A DNA stretch of 64,000 bases, from the NCBI GenBank assembly GCA_038049695.1, contig CP142458.1:44547501-44611500 (forward strand), in the 5' to 3' direction. Shown piece by piece: positions 22,549 to 33,077 of the stretch. The translations under genes and the position numbers were made by a program. The stretch is from Cinnamomum chago (Eukaryota > Streptophyta > Magnoliopsida > Laurales > Lauraceae). Positions within the stretch are counted from its first letter, which is position 1. Each line of letters begins with the position of its first letter. The notes below the pieces were generated by a model, which was not told the origin of the DNA, searched no databases, and was given only the letters and a program-made list of their open reading frames with translations.

Positions 22549-25129
22549 CAACATCGGCGGTCTCTTCTTCACGACTCCTCTTCTTTGGAGGCTCACCAGC
22601 ATCTCTTGATACCTCCTCAGCAATAGTAGGAGGGACTTCCAGATCAGGAGAGTCTTCGTGGCGTCTCTCAATGCGACGCTGTCCTCTCCTCTTTTTTCTA
22701 CGAGCCGGTCTACTTGAAGTACCTGCCTCACTGTCAAAGTAAGGACTTCCACTTGGCTCCTCACTGGATGGCCCGCTCCTACCCGTAGACCCCATGGAAG
22801 CCTTCATTTGCTCTGCTTGCATCCAAGTGTCGATCTCGGCTTCCTCCTCCGCGAGCTGTCTCAAGACCTCAACAGGTATCTCTTGTGCGGCTCCGAATCT
22901 GATGACATCCTGTTCCTCGAGAAAGCCTATCCTATGCTTCTCTCCAGAAAGGAAGAACAAAACTTCCTCTCGACAGACGCCATTTGATCTACCAAGACCC
23001 TTCCCAGGAGATTGCTTGACATTCAGCTCCTTCTCGGAAAGCCCTCGGTACACAGCAAAGCTCTCCACGAACCACTTCGTGAAGCCAGCAGTCCGGAAAG
23101 TGGGCAACTCAGGATAGGAAATCATGGCAGTAGTGTCCTCCGCACTATAGAAAGCCCATGCATTTCTCCCGTCCTGCAAACCTCCAAAACACTTCGCCAT
23201 GCTCGAAGGCGCTCCAACAACGCCTTGAGAGAAGCCTAACTGCAACGCAAAACGCGAAGGGACATACGGCTGGATGTCAACAAAAAGATGTCTGCGGTAC
23301 ACCATTGTGCCAACACGTATGTTTAAAAGCCACCTCTTCTCTGCGTTGGTCAAAGAATAGTGTCTTCCCGATCCTGCCCTGGTGGAATCACGGGAGACAC
23401 CAAAATCAAAAGCCTTCTTCCGCAAATCTGGAGAAAGCTTTACTGAAGATTGCCCAATCTTGACATCCCTGAATCGTCGGATTCTCAAGCGGGCGGACAG
23501 AAGTGAATCGGAAACGGCTTTTCCCCTAGCCAACCGAATCATAAAAGGGTCATCATCCTGTGCAACGCCTAAACGGTGAAAGCCAGGACAGTGGTACACA
23601 TACCACGAATAGAAAATATGGACTGAAAATACTCTGTTCATGGGGAGCCCAAGCCGGACCAAGAAAGCAGCAGCCTGAAGTTCGGTACATAAATAGGAGT
23701 AAAGAGCCGGCACCAAAGCTAGCTGCTCTCCAAACGCCATCTGACAAGCCGGAAAAATACAATGCGGCTGATGTGCGTCCCATCTCCTCCAGCAAAGACA
23801 GCTTCACCTAGCCAGTAAGTGAGGTACATAGCGAGATCTCTTTGCAGCGCGATGTCGGAACAAATGGCGCTTGTGCTTGCGAAGAATTCCTTCAGATTTT
23901 CTCGTATAACGGAGATCTTCTTCGAAGCCAGATTCTTCTCAGAAGTTTCTCCACTGCCAAAGAAGTTGGGAGATAAAGAGCCAAAATTCTTCCAATTGCT
24001 GCACCGGACTTTCAAGCCCTCCTTCTCCTTCAAAAAATCATAGAAGGCGACGAGCTGAAAGTACAAAAGCCTGAACTCCTCAGACTGCTCCTCAAGGACG
24101 CTGTCGATCGGCATAAATTCCTCATAGAGTTTGTCGAGGATGGGCAACCCGGTAATGGCACTCAGCTCCTTCAAAGAAAAACCAATCTCACCATTCGTAA
24201 CAATGAAGGTGTTGGTTTGTGGAAGGAAGGACTCCAGCATGGCCATAAAAGCCTCATCGGAGAAAACTACGGTTTTCCTAAAAGCGCGAACCGCATCAAA
24301 AATCTCGGCCTCCTTCAGAATGGCACCGCCGATCTGCAGGATGTGATCAGTCCACGACTCCCAGCCTGAGTCTGCACTGAAGCGGCCACGAAGCCGAAAT
24401 GGCTTTACCCAATTGCTGCCATCACCCCTGAAAATGCCAAGGCCCACCGGTCTCAAATCAACCGATGGATGATCAGATCCTTGGTAGCCGTTGGCCGGCA
24501 TCAACATGTCTAGACGGACAGGCGACTTCTCTGCATAACCAGAAGGACCGCCAACAAAAACCCCGGTCTTGACCACATTGGTCCTCTTCACCCAGCTTGG
24601 AGGATCTTCTCTCTTAGAGCATGTGGGAGAAAGACTCATGATCGAAATAGTACGATCAAAAGGCGATCGGGTAGAAATGGTTCTCTCCTCACCATCAGCT
24701 GTGTAAGAGAATTGAAAGCATCTCCTTTGATATGACGAGTCATCAGGGGCTGCATCACCAAAGAAAAAAGTAGGCTTGGGCACAACGCTCTGATCGTCCA
24801 TAACCCAAGGACGATTGCTTGCCATAATCTTGTAGAACTCCTCATCCTTGAAAACGATCAGTCGCTGTCTCATCTCATCTCGGTTGAGCGAGTCACACTC
24901 TTCCAAGTTTCTCTCCACATACTGGACCTTCTCCCAGGCCTGTTGTACGACCGCATTGGAAGATTTGGCAGATCGACGAGGTGCATCGGTAACTGGTTCC
25001 TTACCCTTGTTCGTTCTGGAGGAACTACCTGCAAAGATTGAAAGAAAGAAATCAATCAACAGAATGACAGAATTTTGCTAAAAAAAAATCCTAGCGAAAT
25101 TTTGGCATGACTCCGGGGCAATTCCGAAG

Positions 25130-25420
25130 AAAAGGGAATCACCCCGAAAAGAAAGGAAGCCTGAAGATGAGCTCAACATCGCCGCGAGCTCATGATCAAT
25201 GAAGGATTCTCAAAGAAGACGTGAACTCAAACATTGCTGTGAGATCAAGACAGTCTTCTCAAATTTCCGCAAGAATCGAAAAAGAGCTCAACATTGCTGA
25301 GAGCTTCAAATCCCAAAACTTGCAAAAAGCTCCTTGAAACCCCCGCAAGACTAAAGAAAGAGCTCAACATTGCTGCGAGCTTCAATATCTCGAGACTTGC
25401 AAAAGATTTCCAGGTGTGCA
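25130..25420. repeat. Repeats with GAGCTCAACATTGCTGCGAG core
   Basis: Four imperfect copies (about 25165, 25215, 25290 and 25360), spaced about 50-75 bp, alternate with copies of TCCGCAAGA or CCCGCAAGA. They lie inside intron 1 of the antisense gene. No function is apparent. Confidence 0.7.
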
Positions 25421-25778
25421 TCATCATCATGCTCCCAATTCAATTTACCAAAAATCATGCATAAAAGAAAATCATCATGCACTAGATGCTAGGAAAACCT
25501 TGACAAAATTTGACCAATTCCAACCCAAGTTGGTCAAAATCAAACTTTGTCTAAGTCAAAATTCATGTTGACTTAACATAGAAACTCTAGCCTTCTATCT
25601 TGGTGCATCAAACAAAAAAAAAATGCATAAACATCTTGAATTGCATGAAACCTCATTATCATGATGAGCAAAAAAGGGAGAAAGGAAAGTTTCTTTTTTT
25701 CTTAAAAAAAAAAAGAGAAGGAAAAAAAAAAAAAGAAAAGAGAAGAAAAAAAAAAAGAAAAGTTATGGGCTGGCCCAC

Positions 25779-25815
25779 AGGCCGTGGCCCATGGGCCACA
25801 TGGCCGTACGGCCCA
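25779..25815. repeat. GGCC-rich nested palindromes
   Basis: GTGGCCCATGGGCCAC is a perfect 16-bp palindrome, followed at once by GGCCGTACGGCC, a perfect 12-bp palindrome, in an otherwise A-rich region. A purine-only tract stands on each side (25690-25760 and 25842-25880). Confidence 0.8.
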
Positions 25816-26056
25816 AGCTGTACGAACATGTCAGTACAGCAGCAAAAAAAAAAAAAAAAAGAGAGAGAGAAGAAAAAATGATGAAACTTTCTTTACATGG
25901 AATTTCTTGTAAAAAACAAAACTTACTTGAAGCCATGGATGGAGAAGAAAGAAGAACTTGAAGACTCTTGAAGAAGGAGGATTCTTGATCTTAGAGCAAC
26001 TCTTGAAGACTTTTGCAAAAAGAAAGCAATAGGAGCAAGAGATCCAACCTCAATTG

Positions 26057-26064
26057 CTTTTATA
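26057..26064 (-). promoter_or_regulatory. TATA box of the antisense gene
   Basis: Read on the minus strand, TATAAAAG lies about 120 bp before the proposed start codon at 25936. The stretch between is CT-rich, as plant leaders often are. It is the only good TATA box I found upstream of the gene. Confidence 0.6.
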
Positions 26065-26119
26065 GAAGAGAGCAAACCAAAAGAGGAAAGAGGAGAAAAG
26101 TAAGGAGGTAAGTGCTAAA

Positions 26120-26360
26120 AATTGACAACCTTCCCAAAAGAAAAGGAAACTTTGGATATTCTCTCCCAAAACAAAGATTCCTTGAGAAATTCTCTCCAAA
26201 AAGAAAGGGAATGATAGATATTCTCTCCCAAAGAAAGATATTTTGAGAGAATCTCTCCCAAAATCAAGGAAACTTGAGAAAATCTCTCAAAGTAAGGATA
26301 TTTTTAGATATTCTCCATCCAAAGGAAATATTTTTAGATATTCTTTACAAAATGACACCA
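26120..26360. repeat. Repeats with GATATTCTCTCCCAAA core
   Basis: Six or so imperfect copies about 35-45 bp apart lie upstream of the antisense promoter. They could be part of its control region, or simply another N7 array. Confidence 0.6.
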
Positions 26361-26689
26361 TATGAGATCTAAGCCATTTTCAAAGCTTAGGGTCCCATGG
26401 GTTAGCCCATATGAGCCAGGTTTGACCACCTAGGCACTAAAAGTGGCTTTTAGTCAAAATTTCTCTTACCAAGAGCATACAAAATATGGTCCCATGCCTC
26501 TTTTGAGTTGATTGGACCATACCATACAAAAATCCAAGCTTCATGAGTTTCCAAAAATCCAAACCATCCCACCTCATGAACCAAATTAAGCCAAAATCTT
26601 GAAATTGACATTCCACAAAAGCCCAAACCACTCCAATGGACCCAAAATTGTCCCAAAGAGTGAACCAAAAAACCAAACCATGGTCCCTT

Positions 26690-26870
26690 AACTCGCCACA
26701 TACAGCTTGTTAGGTCACAAGACCAAAACCAAAAATCAAAACCTGACCCCCTAACTTGCCACATACAGCCTGTTAGGTCACAAGGTCAAAACCAAAACCA
26801 AAAACCTGACCCCCTAACCTGCCACATACAGCTTGTTAGGTCACAAGGTCAAAATCAAAACCAAATAACC
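26690..26870. repeat. Tandem repeat of about 64 bp
   Basis: Three copies contain GCCACATACAGCTTGTTAGG or a variant followed by TCACAAGGTCAAAACC. They lie between the antisense promoter and the 3' LTR. No gene is seen in 26360-27085. Confidence 0.8.
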
Positions 26871-27083
26871 AAAACCAAATCCAAATCCAAATGTCATTCT
26901 CAAAATCTTGCCTTGAGATGGTACGTGATCCCTCTCACTACCATAAAATCCCCTGGAAGCTCAAAAGGTTACTCAAAAAAAAAAAAAAAAAAAAAAAAAC
27001 TCAAAGACTCTTGGTCAAGTCAGAAGCTCTTCTTCAAAATTCTCTTCGAGGCACATCGACTGCAAAAACCATATCGTCGCTGT

Positions 27084-27099
27084 ACCTCGAGGGGGCATT
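27084..27099 (+). other. Polypurine tract of N7
   Basis: The purine-rich CGAGGGGGCATT motif immediately precedes the 3' LTR at 27100. It would prime plus-strand DNA synthesis. It is short and includes a few pyrimidines next to the LTR. Confidence 0.7.
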
Positions 27100-29954
27100 T
27101 GTTGACACCAAAAATGTCACTTTGCCTCCTCACACCAAAAGCTACACGGAACCGCATCCTACCAAAAATAGGCAGGCGCTACTTCAAGCATCAGATCTTG
27201 TCAGAATCAAACAAAAACTGCAAGGTCATTCAAAACAACCAAAAGAGAGGTACACATGAAGTTTCGGGCCATTCCGACATCATTCTGCCTAACTTCACTT
27301 CTCCAACAGCTGAGCAACAGGTCCCGGCGGCGACAGTGTCGAAGACTTCAAATCTTCGATCAGAGCCTACGGATGGTTACAAAATACCTCCAAAAGGCTC
27401 CATGTCAAGTTTCAAGTCAAACCGACACCGTTTGACCCTCCATCAACTCTCAGCAGCAAAATCAAGCCCTTAGGTAGCGAGAACTACCGAGGTCGTCACT
27501 CATCAAACAGAGCACATAGGCGGCTTCTACATACTCTCAAAAGGGACACACGTCAGATTTCAGGTCATTCCGATGACGTTTGACTCAGTTTCGATGCTCG
27601 GAAACTAAATCAAGCCTACCGGCGGCGGAGCACCCCGGAACCATGGCACCCAATTCAGAGCTTGTGGATCATCTCAAAATGACTCCAATAGGCTCCCCGT
27701 CGAATTTCAGGTCAATCGGACATCGTTTGACCGGAAGTCAAAGCTCGGGATTTCCCTTGCGGTGAAATCAAGGCAAGCGTTTGCATGACCCCAAACAGCT
27801 TCAAAACTCAAATGAAAGCCTATGGTTGGTCTTATCTACTGATGAGGGAGTCACACGTCGAATTTCAGGTCAATCGGACATCGTTTGACCAAAAGTCAAA
27901 GCTCGGCATTTCCCTCGCGGTGAAATAAAGGCAAGCGTTTGCATGACTCCAAATGGCTTCAAAACTCAAACGAAAGCCTATGGTTGGTCCTATCTACTGA
28001 TGAGGAAGCTACCCATCAAATTTTAGGTCAATCGGACATCGTTTGACCGAAAGTCAAAGCTCGGCATTTCCCTCGCAGTGAAATCAAGTCAAGCATTTGC
28101 GGGCCCCCAAACAGCTTCAAAACCTGAACAAAAGCCCATGGTTGGTCTCGTCTACTGCTCAAGAAGCTACACGTCGAATTTCAGGTCATTCCGACATCGT
28201 TTGACCTAGTTTCGACGCTTGACAAAAAATCGGCAGTTCTCCACAGCAAAGTCTTCGGCTTTTCAGAAAATGGGAAACTTTGCGATCCGATTTGCACGGC
28301 TTCTTGTCAGATTTTCTTAAGGGAAATCCAGCCAATAAATGAGAGGAAATTCCAAGAAAAATTCAGGAGAAAACAGAAGCAAAAACGGACGAAAAACGGC
28401 GAAGAAAAAGCGACCGAAAGGCGGCCAAAAAAATGGGCCAAGGCCCATGGTCGCCGGCGACCATGGAGGTCCGGGCCGCCGGACCTCACCCAAAAACCCC
28501 GTTTTTCGGGTATTTTTCGCGTTTCGAGTTGATTGGCGCCTGTGATTTTTCCAAAATCTGATTTTTTGTGCATGATATCCGTCGATCTTCATCAACATCA
28601 CGGATCCATCAATGGAATCATTAGATCATCATCGGACGCCTCAAGATCGTCAAACGGCTAACCAAGAAAGCACCCTTTCTGCCCGCCCGATCGCGAAATC
28701 GACTGGACAGATGTTGCTGGCCCGCTGACATCAACCAATGTTTGAAATTGGATCACCATCCGACATCAAATGGTATGTGGGTCCATTGGTGATCATCGCA
28801 AGAAGAATCCCAAAGGACGCGGCACGGCCCGCGACTCTTCAAGCGCCCAGGCAATCAATTAATGAAGTTAAATGACCCGTTTATGGCAAGTTAATGCAGT
28901 CATTAACTCATTATTTTGAATGGCCCAATCAGAAGCAAGCAAATGGGAGTTACAAGTCCAAGTAATCATGACATTAAAATCATGAAACTCCCGTCATCAT
29001 GGAGATTAAAGGCGATTAAATGCCCACTACTCTCCATCGGCCAATCAAATTCAAGGAAAAAGGAGTTACAAAACAAGTAATTAAAAACTTGTAACTCCTC
29101 CCATCATGAGCATTAATACCATAAATGCTCATAAACTCTCCTAAATGGCTACCAAATGCCTATAAATAGGAGGCCATTTCAAGGAAAAACAAAAAGAAGA
29201 GATCCGAAAAACTCTCCGAAAAATTCAAGAAAAATCCAGAACCTCTGCAACAAACTCTCCTCTATTGAAGAAAACTCTGCTGCAACAAGCACTACAAGGT
29301 GATGAAAGCTCCTTGGGGGGGCCACCCCCCCCCCAAAGGCCACCTCTCCTTCTATCCAACATGGCTAGATGCGGCTTTTCAGCCCGTCTACTCGGTTTTT
29401 TACCGGATATAGGACCTTACGTTGGTCCTTATCCTCTAAAAATCTGAGGTTGGAGCCAAGCCAAGAAATCAAGCATTAAAGTTCTCATCTGAAGGACGAT
29501 GGCGGAGTCCATACATAACTCGCGACCGTCGATCTGAACGGGTCCCCCACAATCGCATGAGAAGTTAGATTCCTTTTCTTTCTTATCTTTTGCATTGTAT
29601 TTTTTTATAAAGAGACAAAAAAATAACATCTCTTGTCTTTCATTATTGATAAGATTTGTAAATCGCCTTTCACGGCAAACAAAGAAAATCGCCTCTCACG
29701 GCATTCAAAAAAACAAACCTTGTCTCTTTTCTTTAAAAATATGTGTGCAATGGAAAGATGGAAAAAAGTTGATTTCCTTTTCTACTTGTGAAGGTGAATC
29801 TCCGGATCACCACTCTAAATTCCAAGTAGAATAGAAAATCTGGCATACCCGTACAAAAAAACTGATGCCCGCTTTTCCTTTCTTTCCCTCCACCATACCC
29901 CGTCAGCCCCGGGGCGGAGGCAGCTTTGGAAAAAGAGAAAAGCCGGGACCATCA
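27100..29954 (+). repeat. N7 3' LTR
   Basis: It has the same termini as the 5' LTR and is 2855 bp. It differs mainly by a block of about 60 bp (about 29387-29449), one fewer GC palindrome, and scattered substitutions. Its TATA box is at 29161-29168. The following TGATC is the second copy of the target duplication. Confidence 0.95.
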
Positions 29955-30244
29955 TGATCCCCTTTTTCTTGAAACACATCTTCAAAACGAGCTTGTACTT
30001 AACTTCAAAACGAGTACACGATGATATTCATTATATCGAAACCAAGGTACGAATACAAGGCCTATCAAGCTCATGCAAGGACCTTTGGTTGATCGTTGTG
30101 CAGTCGAAGCCCAGATGTTGGAATTAAAACGGAATTGGTGCCCCAGAAGTTCAAGGACATCTCGGGTTTCGAGTGCATAATATCAGGCTAAAGGCCCCTA
30201 AACATGTTCTAGTTTTTCATTCTTGCAAAGGCTCTTCAAAACAG

Positions 30245-30700
30245 GAAATTTGTCAAATTCGGTCACCTCGCGGTCAGGTGTCGGCTAGCCGAACTAAGGT
30301 CTGGCGGCTAGCCGCCAGCTGACCGACGAGCTGACCGCTGGAAATCCAGGTCCAACACAGCCCTCTGGAAAAGGAACCGAACTGACTGCGGTTAGCTTAC
30401 GGTTAACCGAACTGAGACTTGGCGGTTAGCCGTAAGCTGACCGTAGGGCTGACCGCGGAAGATCCAGTTTGAGATATAGCTCTCGGGAAAAGGAACCGAT
30501 AACGCCCGGTTGGCCAGCGGTTAGCCGACATGGGGTATGGCGGCTAGCCGCTTGCTAACCGACCAGCTGACCGAGACCCACTGTCGAAAAGCCAGCTTCT
30601 GGAAAGGGAACCACCGAGCTCGGTCAGCTCGCGGTTAACCGAAATGAGGATTTCGGCTAGCCGCCAGCCGACCAACGGCTGACCGAAACTGCACGGGAAA
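30245..30700. repeat. Tandem palindrome units in N6
   Basis: Four units of about 115-120 bp each begin near a GGAAAAGGAACCGA motif. Each carries one to three palindromic cores: TCGGCTAGCCGA (30281-30292), TGGCGGCTAGCCGCCA (30302-30317, perfect 16 bp) and CGGTTAACCG (30400-30409). These alternate with AGCTGACCG half-sites. N3's LTR has three related units at 52225-52540, and H4 has a similar cluster at 58650-58955. Confidence 0.9.
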
Positions 30701-31901
30701 TGCAGTTCAGTTCAGATTTTTACATTTCCTTCTTCCCTTCTTCTTGTTTCTCATCCCACTTGCACTCCCTGAGCCTACATGCTCTCCAAGGGACAAAACA
30801 CGCATTTTTCCCAATTTCAAACATTCAATCCAAGGAAAACATGATCATGAAGCTTGTAACATATTTGTATGCAAAATTTCCAAAACAACAATGTAGCTTA
30901 AAATACACGTGCACAATGGTCCTATAGAGATTACTTGCCTTGCCCAGATGCTAAACACTCTTCTCCAAGCACTTCACTCAAGCCAATCCAAAGACTACAA
31001 AAACCCAAGAAAACCACACAGAACTCACTCAATCTTGAAAACAAGAAACCCATTTTACCAAAAGGGTTTGTAACATGGAAAACAAGATCTTTAAGGAACT
31101 AAAAAAGACTTTATGAAAAGCATGGGTTGAAGCTCTTACCTAGAGAAGGTCAAACAAAAGAGGAGGACAAAAATGAAGAGCTTGTCCCACAAGAAACTCC
31201 AAGAAATTTGTACCAATAGAAAGCTTGCAAGGAAAGGAAGAAGATGATGGTCTTAGAATTCTATTTGGAGATCTCTAGCTAGATCATGCAAGGTGAGGAA
31301 GATGGAAGGAAAGAGGGGTTTTAGCCCCAGGTTAAGAAAGTTGCAGAGATTGGGGGAAATGAATGAAAAAGGGAGGGGGAGGGGAGATTAAGTGAAGACA
31401 ATGGGCCCCAACTAGCTGAACCTTGAAGTGACCAAAACACGATCTTGGGGACCTCGGATGACGTCGACGAAGAAGGATAAAACGATCCTCGAAATATCTA
31501 GTTTCCAAAAAGTATATTTTTGACATGGTTTTGAGATATCGAAAATTGTGTCCAGATTTGTGCATAAAAGACAATTTTACCCTCTTTGGGCCAAAACATG
31601 GGTTTTTGGGCTTCAAACATGAATGTGCTTAAAACGAAAGTTGTAACACATAAAAAAAATCATTCGAATGAAATCAAAATCACAATCACACGGAAACCGA
31701 TACGATCCTCCCAAGCTTACGCGTGCACTCAGGCCTTCCTGAGTGTGTCTGGCTAATACTAAACGTTCTCAAAATTCCCAAAGCTATGTCCACGATTAAA
31801 ACTAATTACTTCTAACCCAACGACCACTAAACCCACTTAGGACTAAACACATACTAATCGCACACTAATCGACTTGGTCTGGGTCGGGGTCTAACATCTA
31901 A

Positions 31902-33077
31902 GAACAAAACATGTGATGCATAAGGGTTTCAATCAAATTAACAATGTAGCTCAACATGTGTATGCTAAAAGCATTTGAAAGTGTAAAGCACAAAAATAGA
32001 TTTGATTGAAGTGAATGAAAAAATCACATGTTATTTAAAAACCAACTTGAAAAAGATGTATATCAATGCTAAGGAAGTTGTGTGAAACTTTAAAACAAAA
32101 TACATGTGATTTGTGAAGTTGTTGAATCCAAAACATAAGATAGATTTGAAAGTGATTTTCTTATGATGAACAACAACCAAAGATTCAACCAAGTATAGAA
32201 ATCATGTTACATATAATTTCAAAGATGATTCCAAAACATGATTCACTTTGATATACTAATTTGAATCCTACTTGGTTTGAATCAAGGTGATGTATCCAAA
32301 ACAATAAATCAATTCAACACATATATATGTTAAGGACACAACAAATCATAGTTAACATGCCTAAAAGGATTTACTAATAATTTGAGCAAAGCATGAAAAC
32401 ATATGATAAGGAAAACTAAGCTTACATAGAAAATTTACTTATGATTCCAAGCTGTAGTTTTCCTTTATGACCGACTAGCCTCCCTTAGCTCATTCCCCTT
32501 TGTTTGGCCTCAAAACACCTTAAGGAGTATCCCTTGGATCCACAAAATTGGCTAAGGAATGATATGTTTATATAGAAAAAACTGTCTAATGGCTCTATTG
32601 TCGATCAACCGACATTATGTTTGGTCAACCGAACTCCCAACGGTCATAAAACAACTAGTTTTGACCATTCTGGAATTGAAACCGACAGCTGACCGAACTT
32701 TCCCTGATTTTTTAAATACTAGAAAAATGATTTTAAAAAAGGGAAACTTGGTCTTGGAGGTCTAGGCCATTGAAACAAGCTTGGAAACATGTTTTTAATC
32801 ATTCTAAGAGTTTTAAAAACATGAAACCTAAAATGCCTAAGTTTATTTGAAACTTTTAAAACCATAGGCAAGCTTGATTCGAAAATCTTCTTTTGAAAAC
32901 TAAATGCATCCAAGTTTAAAATCAAAACATGCATAAATCGATATTTCTACAAGTCTAAAAAAAATGCATGTGTAAATCAAGATTTCGAGAATTCCAAAGT
33001 TAATGTATGTGTGAAAATTCGAATGATGCTAAAATGATAATGCATCCATCAAATTGCAAAATACAAAATCCCTAACA
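31902..33077 (-). mobile_element. N5 3' LTR, proximal part
   Basis: This continues the LTR from 475 after N6 and one TCTAA copy. It ends AATCCCTAACA at 33077, which is the LTR's start when read on the minus strand. It contains a palindrome pair (32599-32635) and a TATA box (32567-32574). The other N5 LTR copy is 44364-45281, and about 900 bp align between them. Confidence 0.88.
32567..32635 (-). promoter_or_regulatory. Palindromes and TATA box of N5 3' LTR
   Basis: Read on the minus strand, two CGGTTGACC/CGGTTGATC-type inverted repeats lie at 32599-32635, then 24 bp, then TATATAAA (32567-32574). The partner LTR has the same layout at 44760-44827, with better palindromes (arms TGTCGG/CCGACA and GTTCGGT/ACCGAAC). 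Confidence 0.75.

Larger units (their letters stand above)
25029..25926 (-). other. Intron 1 of the antisense gene
   Basis: The donor is TCAA|GTAAGT directly after a start codon and three residues, and the acceptor is TTTCAATCTTTGCAG (minus strand). Exon 1 leaves one base and exon 2 supplies two, so the phase matches. The 898-bp intron holds the repeats at 25130-25420, purine-rich tracts and GC-rich palindromes near 25779-25815. Confidence 0.65.
21148..25936 (-). pseudogene. Antisense multi-exon gene of N7 with plant-mobile-domain-like region
   Basis: This is an additional gene on the strand opposite to gag-pol. My model has exons 25936-25927, 25028-22549, 22464-22351, 22284-22177 and 22088-21148, with GT-AG introns whose phases all agree, giving about 1217 codons. 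Exon 2 resembles the plant mobile domain (the IGFSLKELSAITGLP block, a MYLTYWLGEAVF block, then FGEQLALVPALYSYLC). Exons 3-4 are acidic. Exon 5 is helical with a coiled-coil stretch (about 21250-21560). One missing base in a CCC/GGG run at 23779-23781 breaks the domain into two overlapping frames. Antisense extra genes are known from Tat elements; their role is unknown. The family call is from memory of the pattern and is moderate. Confidence 0.75.
1563..29954 (+). mobile_element. N7: giant Tat-lineage Ty3/gypsy retrotransposon
   Basis: This is a full-length element with two LTRs (1563-4375 and 27100-29954), a candidate primer site, gag-pol, an antisense gene and a polypurine tract. It is flanked by TGATC at 1558-1562 and 29955-29959. 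It spans 28.4 kb, or about 24.2 kb once the N8 solo LTR is removed, which is large even for the Tat clade. The order protease, RT, RNase H, second RNase H, integrase is diagnostic of Tat. The LTRs differ by roughly 2% over their first 600 bp by eye, suggesting a fairly recent insertion. The unoccupied target is visible in the N3 LTR near 51930-51950. Confidence 0.95.
476..31896 (-). mobile_element. N6: Tekay/Del-type solo LTR, split by N7
   Basis: The element starts TGTCGCGACCCCGG and ends GGGGTCTAACA, and is flanked on both sides by TCTAA (471-475 and 31897-31901), a perfect 5-bp target-site duplication. Without N7 it is about 3024 bp, against about 3025 bp for the N3 LTR, which ends with the same motif beside a tRNA-iMet primer site. 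That neighbour identifies the family and puts it on the minus strand. With both duplications present and no internal region it is a solo LTR, the usual product of LTR-LTR recombination. Its empty site is preserved in N4's LTR near 47580. Confidence 0.9.

Noticed and set aside
476..31896. DNA transposon with terminal inverted repeats (TGTTRGACCCCG / CGGGGTC)
   Set aside because: The short inverted ends are ordinary LTR ends; a primer site beside the N3 copy and 5-bp duplications show LTRs.
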